Assembly: GCA_002723275.1 (NCBI GenBank)
Contig: PBNZ01000035.1
Span: 20,184-84,183 of the forward strand
Origin: Planctomycetaceae bacterium
GTDB lineage: Bacteria; Planctomycetota; Planctomycetia; Pirellulales; Pirellulaceae
Reading direction: 5' to 3'
Length of the DNA stretch: 64,000 nt
The first letter of the stretch is position 1, and each line of letters opens with the position of its first letter. Of this stretch, positions 1 to 9,136 are shown one piece after another. The position numbers were made by a program, and so were the translations under genes. The notes under the pieces were generated by a model, which worked only from the letters and a program-made list of their open reading frames with translations, did no database searches and had not been told where the DNA came from.

Positions 1-261
1 CTGCTTGCCAGCCAAAGTATTGCCGAAATTGGTAGAAATCAGATCGGTTTGCTGATCATCACACATCACGACAAACTACTCGAGCACAACCGCCCTGAAT
101 TTACCCACGTCATGCTGGGGGGCAGAATTGTGGAAACGGGTGGAGTTGAACTAGCAGCCGAGCTGTATTCTAAGGGTTATGACCGCATTAGGAATAAATA
201 TCCCGACGCGGATGCAGCTAATCAAGCAATGCTAACTGAAGACTTGGAAGCGACCTCCTGA
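1..261 (+). CDS. sufC: SufC Fe-S assembly ATPase, C-terminal fragment
   Basis: The reading frame is open from the first base, so only the last 86 residues are present. The fragment holds the ABC ATPase H-loop (ITHHDK) and the usual SufC tail with GGRIVETGG and a Tyr-rich end (SKGYDRIR). SufC powers the SufBCD scaffold that builds Fe-S clusters in the cytoplasm. The next gene is sufB after about 70 bases, then sufD, which is the expected operon order and makes the call safe despite the missing Walker motifs. Confidence 0.9.
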   Translation: MLASQSIAEIGRNQIGLLIITHHDKLLEHNRPEFTHVMLGGRIVETGGVELAAELYSKGYDRIRNKYPDADAANQAMLTEDLEATS

Positions 262-334
262 GGTACGCAAAACCCGGCAAAATCTTACAACCTCGAAAAC
301 TTTCGAATAACGCCTAGGCGACAGGATTCAATCG

Positions 335-1747
335 ATGGCAACTGATGTCTCTTCGAAATCGAATGAACAGATCGGCGAAATCAACAAGTACGATTTTAAA
401 ACCGAATCCAAGGCGGTCTTCAAGGCTCGCAAGGGAATCGACGCAGAAATCGTAGGCCAGATCTCGGAGATGAAGAATGAGCCTGAATGGATGCGAGACT
501 TCCGGCTAAAGAGTCTCAAGATTTTCGAATCCAAACCGAATCCCGAATGGGGTGGCGACATCGCCATCGATTTTCAGGATATCTACTACTACCTCAAGCC
601 TACCGATCAACAAGGGCGTAGCTGGGACGATGTTCCGCAGGAAATCAAAGACACGTTCGATAAACTAGGAATCCCGGAAGCGGAGAAAAAGTTCCTAGCA
701 GGTGTGAAGGCTCAGTTTGAGAGCGAAGTCGTCTACGGATCGCTCAAGGACGATCTGGCGGAAAAAGGGGTTATCTTTACGGACACGGATACCGCACTCA
801 AAGAGCATCCAGATCTTCTCAAAGAGTACTTCGGCAAGATCATTCCGCCAGCGGATAACAAGTTTGCTGCATTGAACTCAGCGGTATGGTCGGGAGGCTC
901 CTTCATTTATATTCCAAAGGGTGTCTCGATCGATTTCCCGTTGCAAGCCTACTTCCGGATCAATGCGGAAAACATGGGTCAATTCGAACGGACATTGATC
1001 ATCGTCGACGAGGGCGCACAGATCCACTACGTCGAAGGGTGCACCGCCCCCATGTACAGCACTGAGAGCCTGCACTCGGCTGTTGTAGAAGTCGTCGTCA
1101 AACGAGGTGCTCGTTGTCGCTACACGACGATCCAAAACTGGGCCAACAATATCTACAACCTTGTGACTAAGCGAGCCGTTGCATACGAAGATGCCACTAT
1201 GGAATGGATTGACGGCAATCTCGGCAGCCAACTAACGATGAAATACCCAGCCGTCTGGATGATGGAACCAGGTGCTCGAGGGGAGATTCTATCAATTGCG
1301 TTCTCATCGGCCGGGCAGCACCAGGATGCAGGAGCTAAACTAGTCCACGCTGCTCCCAACACGACAGGGCAGATTATTTCAAAATCGATTTCGAAAAACG
1401 GGGGGCGCAGCAGCTACCGTGGTCTGGTCAAAGTGAAGAGGGGAGCTCACGGGTCACGATCCAACGTCGTTTGTGACGCATTGATTCTGGATCCTCAAAG
1501 CCGCAGCGACACCTATCCTTACATTGAGATCGCCGAACAAGACGTCTCGATCGGTCATGAAGCCAGCGTTTCTCGAATTGGCGAGGAGCAGCTGTTTTAC
1601 TTGATGAGCCGAGGACTCAGCGAGGCCGAAGCCAGCACAATGATCGTCAACGGTTTTATTGAACCGCTGGTCAAAGAGCTTCCGATGGAATACGCCGTTG
1701 AGATGAACCGATTGATCCAACTCCAAATGGAAGGTTCCGTTGGCTAA
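335..1747 (+). CDS. sufB: SufB, Fe-S cluster assembly scaffold
   Basis: The 470-residue product has the normal SufB length and signature stretches, including the beta-helix core ([20 protein letters not shown]) and the C-terminal region with a conserved Cys ([10 protein letters not shown]) and Glu/His segment ([20 protein letters not shown]). SufB forms the SufBC2D complex on which clusters are made before transfer to apoproteins. It sits between sufC and sufD with all three on the plus strand. The ATG at 335 fits the family N-terminus. No upstream regulator such as SufR is visible because the operon start lies outside the window. Confidence 0.96.
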   Translation: MATDVSSKSNEQIGEINKYDFKTESKAVFKARKGIDAEIVGQISEMKNEPEWMRDFRLKSLKIFESKPNPEWGGDIAIDFQDIYYYLKPTDQQGRSWDDVPQEIKDTFDKLGIPEAEKKFLAGVKAQFESEVVYGSLKDDLAEKGVIFTDTDTALKEHPDLLKEYFGKIIPPADNKFAALNSAVWSGGSFIYIPKGVSIDFPLQAYFRINAENMGQFERTLIIVDEGAQIHYVEGCTAPMYSTESLHSAVVEVVVKRGARCRYTTIQNWANNIYNLVTKRAVAYEDATMEWIDGNLGSQLTMKYPAVWMMEPGARGEILSIAFSSAGQHQDAGAKLVHAAPNTTGQIISKSISKNGGRSSYRGLVKVKRGAHGSRSNVVCDALILDPQSRSDTYPYIEIAEQDVSIGHEASVSRIGEEQLFYLMSRGLSEAEASTMIVNGFIEPLVKELPMEYAVEMNRLIQLQMEGSVG

Positions 1748-1852
1748 CTTCCACCGTCTAGGCAGATTTAGCGCCACGTCATGGTAGAACGTGGTCGGGT
1801 TCCAACACACGGCCGCCTTGACCCGAAGCGTTCTGATAAAGAGTAAAATTCA

Positions 1853-3166
1853 ATGAGTCAATCGACTGCCGATACGACATCTTTTACACCCGAAGCTTTT
1901 GAAGCCTTCTTAGATTCACGGGACGAGCCAGGCTGGCTCTCCGATCAGCGCCGCCAGGCATGGCGTACTTATTGCGAGCGAGATTTACCGCACCGACGCG
2001 AAGAGGAATGGATGCGGACCAGTATCCGGCAGTTCAAGCTGGAAGAATACGGCATTCCCTCCGATGACGGTGGCGGCGACGCTGCCGCACCGCTACTCAC
2101 CGAAGGCGTGAAGCTCGGCGGGCAAAACTCGTCCATCAACGGTGTGTCTACGCCGTCGAAAGTCCAGGAACAATGGACGGAAAAAGGGGTAATTTTTGGC
2201 AACCTCGCTGAAGTGGCGCGCGAGCACAGCGATCTTGTACAAAAATATCTATTTCAAGGAGTAGTGGATCCTCACTTTGATAAGTTTTCGGCATTACATG
2301 CGTCCTGTTGGACGTCCGGCACATTCCTCTACGTTCCTCGAGGTGTAAGTGTTGATCTTCCGTTTCATTCATTGTCCACAATCAGTCAAAACGGAGTTGA
2401 TCTCGGGCACACCTTAGTTGTCGTTGAGGAAGGCGCTGAGGTCACATTTCTCAACGAGATGCGCTGCCCTCGTGAGGAAGATGCGGGTCTGTACTGTGGC
2501 GCTACCGAACTTATTATTCAAAACAATGCACGACTCCGTTTTGTCAACCTTCAAGACTGGTCTCAAAATGTTTGGCACTTCGCCCACCAGAGTGCGAAAG
2601 TGGGTCGGGATGCTTCTCTCCAATGGACCGTCGGGGCGCTCGGTAGTCGGCTCGCTAAGGTAAACCAAAAAGTATCTCTCGATGGAGTGGGAGCTGAATG
2701 CCAGGTCAACGGCGTCATGTTTACCGAAAACACGCAGCACCTTTCATACCACACGTTGCAACATCACGTTGCACCACACTGCCGCAGTGACTTTCTGTAC
2801 AAGGCGGCCCTTCAGGACACATCCCGTACCGTTTGGCGGGGCATGATCAAAGTTGATGAACAAGCCCAAAAAACAGACGGCTATCAGCGCAATGACAACA
2901 TGTTGTTATCACAACGTGCTCGAGCTGATGCAATTCCTGGCCTGGAAATCGAGGCTGATGACGTTCGGTGCACTCACGGTGCGACGACAGGACGCGTCGA
3001 TGAAGAGTTGATTTTTTACGCTCAGTCTCGGGGCTTCACACGACGCGAAGCAATTCGACTGGTGGTAACAGGCTTCTTCCAACAGGTCTTTGATCGCATT
3101 ACCATTGAGAGCGTTCGCGAAGCACTTGGACAAGCGATTGCGAGACGAGTTCGAGACTACGAATAA
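1853..3166 (+). CDS. sufD: SufD, Fe-S cluster assembly protein
   Basis: The 437-residue product has the helical SufD N-terminus (PGWLSDQRRQAWRTY) followed by the right-handed beta-helix shared with SufB. The C-terminal motif CTHGATTGRVDEELIFYAQS contains the His at the SufB-SufD interface that is important in E. coli SufD. It lies 105 bases after sufB and 15 bases before the fusion protein gene. The role is as partner of SufB in the SufBC2D scaffold. Confidence 0.95.
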   Translation: MSQSTADTTSFTPEAFEAFLDSRDEPGWLSDQRRQAWRTYCERDLPHRREEEWMRTSIRQFKLEEYGIPSDDGGGDAAAPLLTEGVKLGGQNSSINGVSTPSKVQEQWTEKGVIFGNLAEVAREHSDLVQKYLFQGVVDPHFDKFSALHASCWTSGTFLYVPRGVSVDLPFHSLSTISQNGVDLGHTLVVVEEGAEVTFLNEMRCPREEDAGLYCGATELIIQNNARLRFVNLQDWSQNVWHFAHQSAKVGRDASLQWTVGALGSRLAKVNQKVSLDGVGAECQVNGVMFTENTQHLSYHTLQHHVAPHCRSDFLYKAALQDTSRTVWRGMIKVDEQAQKTDGYQRNDNMLLSQRARADAIPGLEIEADDVRCTHGATTGRVDEELIFYAQSRGFTRREAIRLVVTGFFQQVFDRITIESVREALGQAIARRVRDYE

Positions 3167-3181
3167 AGGATTACGACGATC

Positions 3182-3943
3182 ATGAGCGAATTCACCAAAG
3201 TAGCCGAAACAAATGAGATTGCCGACCCTGATAAAATTGCAATCAAGCTCGCAGATCGTTCCCTTGTTCTCATTCACGCCGATGGTAAGTACCGTTGCCT
3301 AGAGGAAATCCAAACGGATGACGGAGGGACTCTCGCGGACGGCAAACTTGCTGGAAATTTTATCACCTGCTCAAAGGACAAGGTTCAGTTCGATATCCGC
3401 AACGGTAGGATGACCTCCAGGCCGAAATCGAGAGATACTCAAGTTCACTCTGTCGAAGTTCGGGACGACGGTGTTTATGTCCAAATCAGCTCCGACGTAA
3501 CTAATGCATTAAACAGTTCAACAGCAATGTTGCCTGACACACCCGATCAAGGGAAGCCTGCCGAACTAAATCCGGCTTCAGAGGTGGTCAATCCCATGAC
3601 GAACTCGGCTGAACCGCTAGACTTTACCTCCTTGAGCGAGGATGTCATCCGAGAACAGCTTAAAAAAGTCATCGACCCAGAGCTGTTCGTAAATATCGTT
3701 GATTTGGGTCTGATCTACGCCGTCGAACTCCAGGAAATCGAAGACGAACAAACGAACGTGACCATTGAAATGACGATGACCAGTCCCGCTTGCCCGGCAG
3801 GCCCACAGCTAGTCGCTAACAGCAAGCAGGTCATCAGTCAACTCAAGGGTGTCGGTGACGTCGAAGTCAAGATTGTCATGGAGCCGCCTTGGAGTCCGGA
3901 TAAGATGACCGACGACGCCAAGGATCAGCTCGGGATCTTTTAG
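3182..3943 (+). CDS. Rieske-like (ligand-poor) plus MIP18/SufT-type fusion protein
   Basis: The 253-residue product has two parts. Residues 1-105 follow the Rieske ferredoxin fold seen in NirD/HcaC-type proteins, but the two Cys-X-His and Cys-X2-His ligand motifs are broken: the first reads IQTDDGG and the second CSKDKVQFDIRNG, so only one Cys remains. After a linker, residues about 150-253 form a MIP18/DUF59 (SufT/PaaD-like) domain with DPELFVNIVDLGLIY and the conserved TSPACPAGPQL Cys motif. DUF59 proteins help Fe-S cluster maturation, and the 15-base gap after sufD supports that role. The Rieske-like part probably cannot hold a [2Fe-2S] cluster and may act as a binding surface; that is inference. 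Confidence 0.85.
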   Translation: MSEFTKVAETNEIADPDKIAIKLADRSLVLIHADGKYRCLEEIQTDDGGTLADGKLAGNFITCSKDKVQFDIRNGRMTSRPKSRDTQVHSVEVRDDGVYVQISSDVTNALNSSTAMLPDTPDQGKPAELNPASEVVNPMTNSAEPLDFTSLSEDVIREQLKKVIDPELFVNIVDLGLIYAVELQEIEDEQTNVTIEMTMTSPACPAGPQLVANSKQVISQLKGVGDVEVKIVMEPPWSPDKMTDDAKDQLGIF

Positions 3944-4285
3944 CATTCCACTGCGATGTTAGTAAAGCAGCAGGGAATTGTGCATCTGCGCCGCAAAAAC
4001 TGCGACGAGGCGATCAAGTCCATTCACATGAGGCGGACATACCTCTCAAAGTCGCCTGATTTGGCTTTTCCCTGAAGACGAAAATCGCCACAATATTCTC
4101 ATTGGTGATCCCAAACAAGCTAGCGGCAACCCAAGCCTGGTATCATATGATCGATCAAGACTTGGCAATCGTGTTCGGACTGGCGACGTTCGCAGTTAAT
4201 GAAAAATTTCAATTCTAAATTAACCAGCACCGACGTTCACCATCGAATCATGTCGTAAACCAATTGCATCAGGGATTGGGTTTCC
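3944..4285. other. Intergenic gap after the suf operon
   Basis: There is no convincing gene in these 342 bases on either strand. No clear intrinsic terminator follows the suf operon. The promoter of the downstream membrane protein gene presumably lies here, but I cannot pick a convincing -35/-10 pair. Confidence 0.5.
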
Positions 4286-6388
4286 GTGATCAAAACACCT
4301 CTCCTACATCCAGTTTCACTTTTTCTAGTGGGACTTGCTTTATCGATCGGCTGGGGGATTCGCGGCAACTACGGACATGAGACGGGTGCGATGTTCCCTG
4401 GAGCTCTCGCAGCGATCTCGATATGCCTGTTATCAGGCAGACCAGATTGGCACCCAAGAGTGGGCTACTTCGCTCTGTTTGGCATGCTGGGATGGGCAGT
4501 TGGCGGATCCATCAGCTACATGATGATCATCGGCTACACGCAGTCCGGACACGCGGAAACCCAATTATTCGGATACTTTGGCTTGTTCGTGGTGGGCTTT
4601 CTTTGGGCGGGTTTTGGCGGCGCCGCCACTGCATTACCGGCGGTGATGCGTGAGCCCCAACTAAAAGCTTATTTCTACCCCCTAGCAACCATTTTAGCGG
4701 TGTGGACGGGTCTGTATTTCACGCAGGACTGGCTGATGAACGCCATCCAGGTCCAACTCGAATTGGATGGCATTGAAAGCCCCATGCGTCGCCAAGAGCG
4801 TGCGTTATATTGGTTAGACAGTGATTGGTTCCAGGTCTCGATTGTACTGACGTCGCTACTGATTTTTGATTTGATTCAGCGGCGTTTTGAAAAAGTCTGG
4901 CTGCTGTTCGGTTATGCGGCCTGCGGCGGACTCGCGTTATATTCGATCATCCTGGCTCTGCACTATACGACGGGCACCAATTGGCTAAGTGAAATATTGG
5001 TACAACCTCAGGGTCGCTTTGAAGATCGATTTAGTGATGATCAACTTGCGGTAACAAACTGGCCGAAGCTATTTCTTTACTTTGGATCTCGACCTGGTTT
5101 GATTTATCAGGGTGAAGTCTTGGCTTTGGGAGCGGGTGTGATTGCGGGAATTAGCCTTTACTTCCTGCGTCACGGGAAATTCGCTCTCGGCAGCGGTCTC
5201 TTCGTCTGGATGATGGTGGGTTGGCTCATCGCTTTTGTAACGCTCCCAGTCTTGGGTAGCCTGGCGCTGCCGCAAATCGGCGGACTACGAATGACTCCAC
5301 CTCGCGGCGACAACTGGGCAGGGGCCCTGGGAGCGTTAGTGGCTGGTTTCATTTATTGCTGGCGACATCATTTGCGACTTGTGGTTATCGCCGGGGTCAT
5401 CTCTGGCAGCCTGGGTGGCCTTGCCTTCTCGGCTGCGGCCTGGATCGAATCCCTGCTAGTTTCCTTTGGCAATCGCAACCGGTTAGCTTCGCCTGAACAA
5501 TGGACAAACTGGCAGCAAACAACCTGGGAACCCACAAACTGGACAAGCGGCGAGCGCATGCCTGGCCCAGACTTCCTTTCTGATCTGCCATCCATGACGG
5601 AATGGAACGCATGGCAGGGCCAAAATTGGCACAGTGTGCTCGAACAAAACTATGGCTTCATGAATGGCTTGGCCGTCGCGGTCGCGCTCGGGGTTTTGGC
5701 AACGCGTGTCCCGCAGCGGGAGGTCGTCCGTTCGGGTGCGCGTTGGATGATGGGTACGGCTCTCATTTTCGTCTTACCGGTTCTCACCTACGTCAATCTT
5801 GTCAAAAATCTCGGCCCGTGGAGCGAATCGTTTGGCGGTCACCAAAGCATGCCGGACACCATGACCATCCCGTGGACAACCATCGAACTCTCCCAACGCA
5901 TGTGGTTCGACATCGTCTATATGGTGGGTTTAATTTCGTTCATTCTGGTGCTGTTCATCCATTGGCGTCGAGGCATCGCCATTTTAAAGACAGGCTGGAT
6001 CGGTCGAGGGCAGATGCTGTTCCTCGTCTTGCTCTGGACGATGGTGGTTGGCAACTTCACACGCGCACTGCCGACGTTCACCTCGAGTCGCATTGTGACC
6101 GAAGGCATGGTCTACCTGAATGCGTTGCTCGCATCGATCTTAATTCTGGCGTTGCCGACCCAGGAGATGATCGTCAAAGGAATCAAGAGTTTTCGAATTC
6201 GTCGTCTCCTCTTGATCAGCCTAGGACTCCTGATATTTTGCATCGCAGTCTTTCCTGCGACGGAATGGTGGACAGCGCGCCGAATTTACGGCGATGCTTA
6301 CTATGGAAAACGGGGATTAGACTTTCGCTTAGGGCCAAATGCGAATTGGAAAAGAGACCCGCTCTTGAAGGATCAACTCCATCGCTGA
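4286..6388 (+). CDS. Large polytopic membrane protein of unknown function
   Basis: The 700-residue product has about 16 hydrophobic helices spread along its length and is rich in Trp and Gly. The N-terminal segment SIGWGIRGNYGHETGAM looks like a conserved functional motif between the first two helices. A hydrophilic Trp-rich loop lies near residues 395-450. I do not recognise a characterised transporter or enzyme family. The start is GTG. Its TGA stop overlaps the ATG of the next gene by one base (TGATG), so it is probably co-transcribed and translationally coupled with the methanofuran-type genes. A role in C1 metabolism or cofactor handling is only guilt by association. Confidence 0.8.
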   Translation: MIKTPLLHPVSLFLVGLALSIGWGIRGNYGHETGAMFPGALAAISICLLSGRPDWHPRVGYFALFGMLGWAVGGSISYMMIIGYTQSGHAETQLFGYFGLFVVGFLWAGFGGAATALPAVMREPQLKAYFYPLATILAVWTGLYFTQDWLMNAIQVQLELDGIESPMRRQERALYWLDSDWFQVSIVLTSLLIFDLIQRRFEKVWLLFGYAACGGLALYSIILALHYTTGTNWLSEILVQPQGRFEDRFSDDQLAVTNWPKLFLYFGSRPGLIYQGEVLALGAGVIAGISLYFLRHGKFALGSGLFVWMMVGWLIAFVTLPVLGSLALPQIGGLRMTPPRGDNWAGALGALVAGFIYCWRHHLRLVVIAGVISGSLGGLAFSAAAWIESLLVSFGNRNRLASPEQWTNWQQTTWEPTNWTSGERMPGPDFLSDLPSMTEWNAWQGQNWHSVLEQNYGFMNGLAVAVALGVLATRVPQREVVRSGARWMMGTALIFVLPVLTYVNLVKNLGPWSESFGGHQSMPDTMTIPWTTIELSQRMWFDIVYMVGLISFILVLFIHWRRGIAILKTGWIGRGQMLFLVLLWTMVVGNFTRALPTFTSSRIVTEGMVYLNALLASILILALPTQEMIVKGIKSFRIRRLLLISLGLLIFCIAVFPATEWWTARRIYGDAYYGKRGLDFRLGPNANWKRDPLLKDQLHR

Positions 6389-7443
6389 TGTCATTCCAAC
6401 AGGTGTTCATCTACGAATTCGTCACAGGTGGAGGCCTCTTCCATTGGCAGGCACGCTCTCTAGATTCTTCTCTGGCGACAGAAGGAATGGCAATGCTGCG
6501 TTCTATTGCCATGGACTTTTTAAGACTCTCCGACGTCCGTGTCGTTGTGATGCGAGATTCTCGGCTTCAATTTGACTTGCCCGAGGACATCACAGTCCAG
6601 CCCATCGAGGATGCGACTCAGGAATCGGCGCAATACACTCGATTGATTAATCGTTCCGACTATGTCCTGGTCATTGCGCCGGAACTCGACGATTGGTTGG
6701 CTCGGAAAACCGCGAGCGTGCCAGCATCGAAACTCCTCAGCCCTCATCTGGATTTCGTCCAAGCCTGCAGTAACAAACGCGACTGTCACTTCCTCTTGCA
6801 GGCGGCGCGGGTCCCAGTTCCAGAGATTCTGGATGCGGGCCAATCGGCGGGGGCACCCGAGCAGAGCTATTTGGTCAAACCGATCGACGGCGCTGGATCG
6901 CAAGGAATCAGACGATTGCATTCCAGGGACGAAAAGGACAACGAACAGACGAGTCGCGCGTTCAGAGATGGGACGGTGATCGTGCAAGAAGAGTGTGAGG
7001 GCAGGGCGGCCAGCATCGCCGCGATCGGCAATGGCGATGGCTACCAATGGATGCCCGCATGCTGGCAACACATCCAGGACGACTTCTGTTATCGGGGAGG
7101 CAGCCTCATTACCAATACTCATGACCAGCGTCGAGCGTCTCGTTTGGGACAACGAGCATTAGCTGCATTGCCGCAAACGCAAGGCTATGTCGGCATCGAT
7201 TTAATCCTCGGACCATCGCTCGATGGCAAAGACGATCGGGTGATTGAGATCAATCCGCGCCTAACCACCTCCTACATTGGTCTTCGCGCAGCGACGGATG
7301 ATAATCTTGCGGAGGCGATGTTGCCGGCGGTTCCCAATGAGAGAACACGTATCGCCTTTCGTTCCAATCCAGTAGAATTCCAAGCATCGGGTGAAGTCCA
7401 GGTTAAACCTGCCAGAGGGCACGAGCATAGACAGGGCGCGTAA
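6388..7443 (+). CDS. ATP-grasp ligase, MfnD-like (tyramine-glutamate ligase type)
   Basis: The open frame extends upstream to 5602, but that part only shadows the preceding gene. The ATG at 6388, which overlaps the previous stop, gives a 351-residue protein starting MSFQQVFIYEFVTGGG, a typical start for the family linked to H4MPT/methanofuran clusters. ATP-grasp features are present: the nucleotide-binding segment SYLVKPIDGAGSQGIR and the metal-binding motif EINPRLTTSYIGLR near the C-terminus. In methanogens MfnD joins glutamate to tyramine in methanofuran synthesis. The two following genes match MfnF and MfnE, which supports the same pathway. The exact substrate in this organism is unproven. 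Confidence 0.82.
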   Translation: MSFQQVFIYEFVTGGGLFHWQARSLDSSLATEGMAMLRSIAMDFLRLSDVRVVVMRDSRLQFDLPEDITVQPIEDATQESAQYTRLINRSDYVLVIAPELDDWLARKTASVPASKLLSPHLDFVQACSNKRDCHFLLQAARVPVPEILDAGQSAGAPEQSYLVKPIDGAGSQGIRRLHSRDEKDNEQTSRAFRDGTVIVQEECEGRAASIAAIGNGDGYQWMPACWQHIQDDFCYRGGSLITNTHDQRRASRLGQRALAALPQTQGYVGIDLILGPSLDGKDDRVIEINPRLTTSYIGLRAATDDNLAEAMLPAVPNERTRIAFRSNPVEFQASGEVQVKPARGHEHRQGA

Positions 7444-7448
7444 GGTCA

Positions 7449-8462
7449 ATGAATTGGTTGTCAATTGACATCGGTGGCGCGAACATCAAGGTAGCCGACG
7501 GCAAAGGCTTCGCCGCCGCTTACCCTTTCCCATTGTGGAAGCAAGCCAGTTCCTTAACGCACGAACTCAGACGGGTCATCTCCGAGTCACCTCCGAGCGA
7601 CCATCTGGTCGCAACCATGACGGGTGAGCTCGCCGATTGCTTTACTACCAAGGAGGAAGGAGTTTTAGCAATTCTTGACGCCTTGCAGGAGGCCGCAGAC
7701 GGCCGACACACTCGCATCTATGTCAATGACGGAACGATGGTGACTCCGTTGGTCGCCGGACGAAGACATTCCGAAGTCGCGGCAGCAAATTGGCACGCTC
7801 TGGCTCGATTTGCAGGACGCTTCATGGAATTAGGTGCAGCTCTTTTGGTCGACGTAGGATCGACAACATGCGACATCATTCCCTTCCGGGATGGCCTACC
7901 GATCCACGTTGGAATGACAGACACCCAAAGGCTCATTACCGGTGAACTCCTTTATACGGGAATTGAACGTAGCCCACTCTGTGCCATCACCCACCACGTT
8001 CCGTATCGAGATCACATTTGCCCGCTGGCTCAGGAGTTCTTTGCGACGACACTGGATGCCTATGTTCTGCTTGGCGAAATTCCTGAAGCATCTGCCAATG
8101 AATGTACCGCGGACGGTCGCCCTGCCACCAAGGCACATGCTCGCAGTCGACTGGCTCGTTCGATTTGCGCGGACAGTGAACACTTCAATCACCGTGACGC
8201 CGTCGCGATGGCTCAATCGGTTGCGGAATCGCAAGCAGAATTATTGACCACGGCAATGGAGCGCGTGTTGCAACGGATTGACGAAAGCCCTCGTTCGGTC
8301 GTAGTCAGCGGTCATGGCGAGTTTCTCGCTCGACGATCGTTCCAGAACTATGGACTGGATTGCCCGATCATCAGTTTGCGAGAGCAATTAGGACCGTCGA
8401 TCTCCCGTTGCGCGACGGCACACGCATTGGCGTCGATTGCTCAAGAGTCAGCCGGACCATGA
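7449..8462 (+). CDS. MfnF-like, H4MPT-linked C1 transfer pathway protein
   Basis: The 337-residue product starts with an actin/hydantoinase-like nucleotide fold (SIDIGGANIKVADG) and carries ATMTGELADCF and the phosphate loop VDVGSTTCDIIPF. These mark the family long annotated as H4MPT-linked C1 transfer pathway protein, whose methanogen member MfnF couples the aminomethylfuran phosphate to glutamyl-tyramine. It begins five bases after the MfnD-like gene, and its stop overlaps the next start (ATGA). Archaeal family members and aerobic methylotrophs share this gene. It is the firmest sign of a methanofuran-type cofactor here. Confidence 0.87.
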   Translation: MNWLSIDIGGANIKVADGKGFAAAYPFPLWKQASSLTHELRRVISESPPSDHLVATMTGELADCFTTKEEGVLAILDALQEAADGRHTRIYVNDGTMVTPLVAGRRHSEVAAANWHALARFAGRFMELGAALLVDVGSTTCDIIPFRDGLPIHVGMTDTQRLITGELLYTGIERSPLCAITHHVPYRDHICPLAQEFFATTLDAYVLLGEIPEASANECTADGRPATKAHARSRLARSICADSEHFNHRDAVAMAQSVAESQAELLTTAMERVLQRIDESPRSVVVSGHGEFLARRSFQNYGLDCPIISLREQLGPSISRCATAHALASIAQESAGP

Positions 8463-9064
8463 CCCCCGAACGCATTGTGAAAGTGGGCGGCAGCCTTTTT
8501 CATTCGGATCATGTTGGAAACCATGTCAACCGTTGGCTGGCGTCGCAGCCGACCAAGAAAACCGTTTTGATTGCAGGCGGAGGTGTTTGGGCCGATCAAG
8601 TACGTAAGCTCTATGCGCGTGGCGGAATTTCTACTGACGATGCACACTGGCATGCCATTCGCTCCATGCGACTCACGTCGTTCCTGTTAAGTCGGGTTAC
8701 GGGCTGGGCGTGGCATGACAATCACGAACGCTTATTGAGTGCCATTCGGCAGAACCAGGATAACCCCATCACCTATGACGCCGAAGATTTCCTCCGCACC
8801 CATGAGCCTTACGCGAGTGGTACGAAACTGCCTCACTCCTGGGAGGTCACAAGCGACTCAATCGCCGCACGTCTGGCCCAGGTCTGTCAAGCGAGTGAGC
8901 TGGTGCTTCTCAAATCGGTAGCTGCGGATTCCAGCGACCTCGACGCGATCGCACAACAAAACGTCGTGGACGATTTCTTCCCACAGATCGGCAAGGCACT
9001 TCGTCGCAATGGCGTTGCCATTCGCCTTGAGCCCCTCGTCTCAGACGCATCGTCAGACCATTGA
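8459..9064 (+). CDS. MfnE-like amino-acid-kinase-fold protein
   Basis: The frame opens at 8360, but the ATG at 8459, overlapping the MfnF-like stop by four bases (ATGA), gives a 201-residue protein starting MTPERIVKVGGSLF. This is the amino acid kinase (UMP/aspartate kinase) fold: the N-terminal KVGGS loop and the VLIAGGGVWAD Gly-rich motif are clear, as is a kinase-like LVLLKSVAAD stretch. In methanogens MfnE phosphorylates the aminomethylfuran intermediate of methanofuran. Gene order D-F-E with coupled starts suggests one pathway. Function is inferred from family and context. Confidence 0.8.
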   Translation: MTPERIVKVGGSLFHSDHVGNHVNRWLASQPTKKTVLIAGGGVWADQVRKLYARGGISTDDAHWHAIRSMRLTSFLLSRVTGWAWHDNHERLLSAIRQNQDNPITYDAEDFLRTHEPYASGTKLPHSWEVTSDSIAARLAQVCQASELVLLKSVAADSSDLDAIAQQNVVDDFFPQIGKALRRNGVAIRLEPLVSDASSDH

Positions 9065-9088
9065 GGATGAGCCCGCCACCCTACAAAA

Positions 9089-9113
9089 AAAGGGACGCGG
9101 AATGCGTCCCTTT
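9089..9113. terminator. Bidirectional hairpin terminator
   Basis: A perfect 10-base stem (AAAGGGACGC paired with GCGTCCCTTT, loop GGAAT) is preceded by an A-run and followed by T's. It lies between two convergent genes, so it can end transcription from both sides. Confidence 0.85.
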
Positions 9114-9136
9114 GGGTTCGACGGGGTAACTTAGAT

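Noticed and set aside
5602-6387. Long open frame upstream of the MfnD-like gene
   Set aside because: It lies wholly inside the membrane protein gene in another phase; the translation has no family features until 6388.
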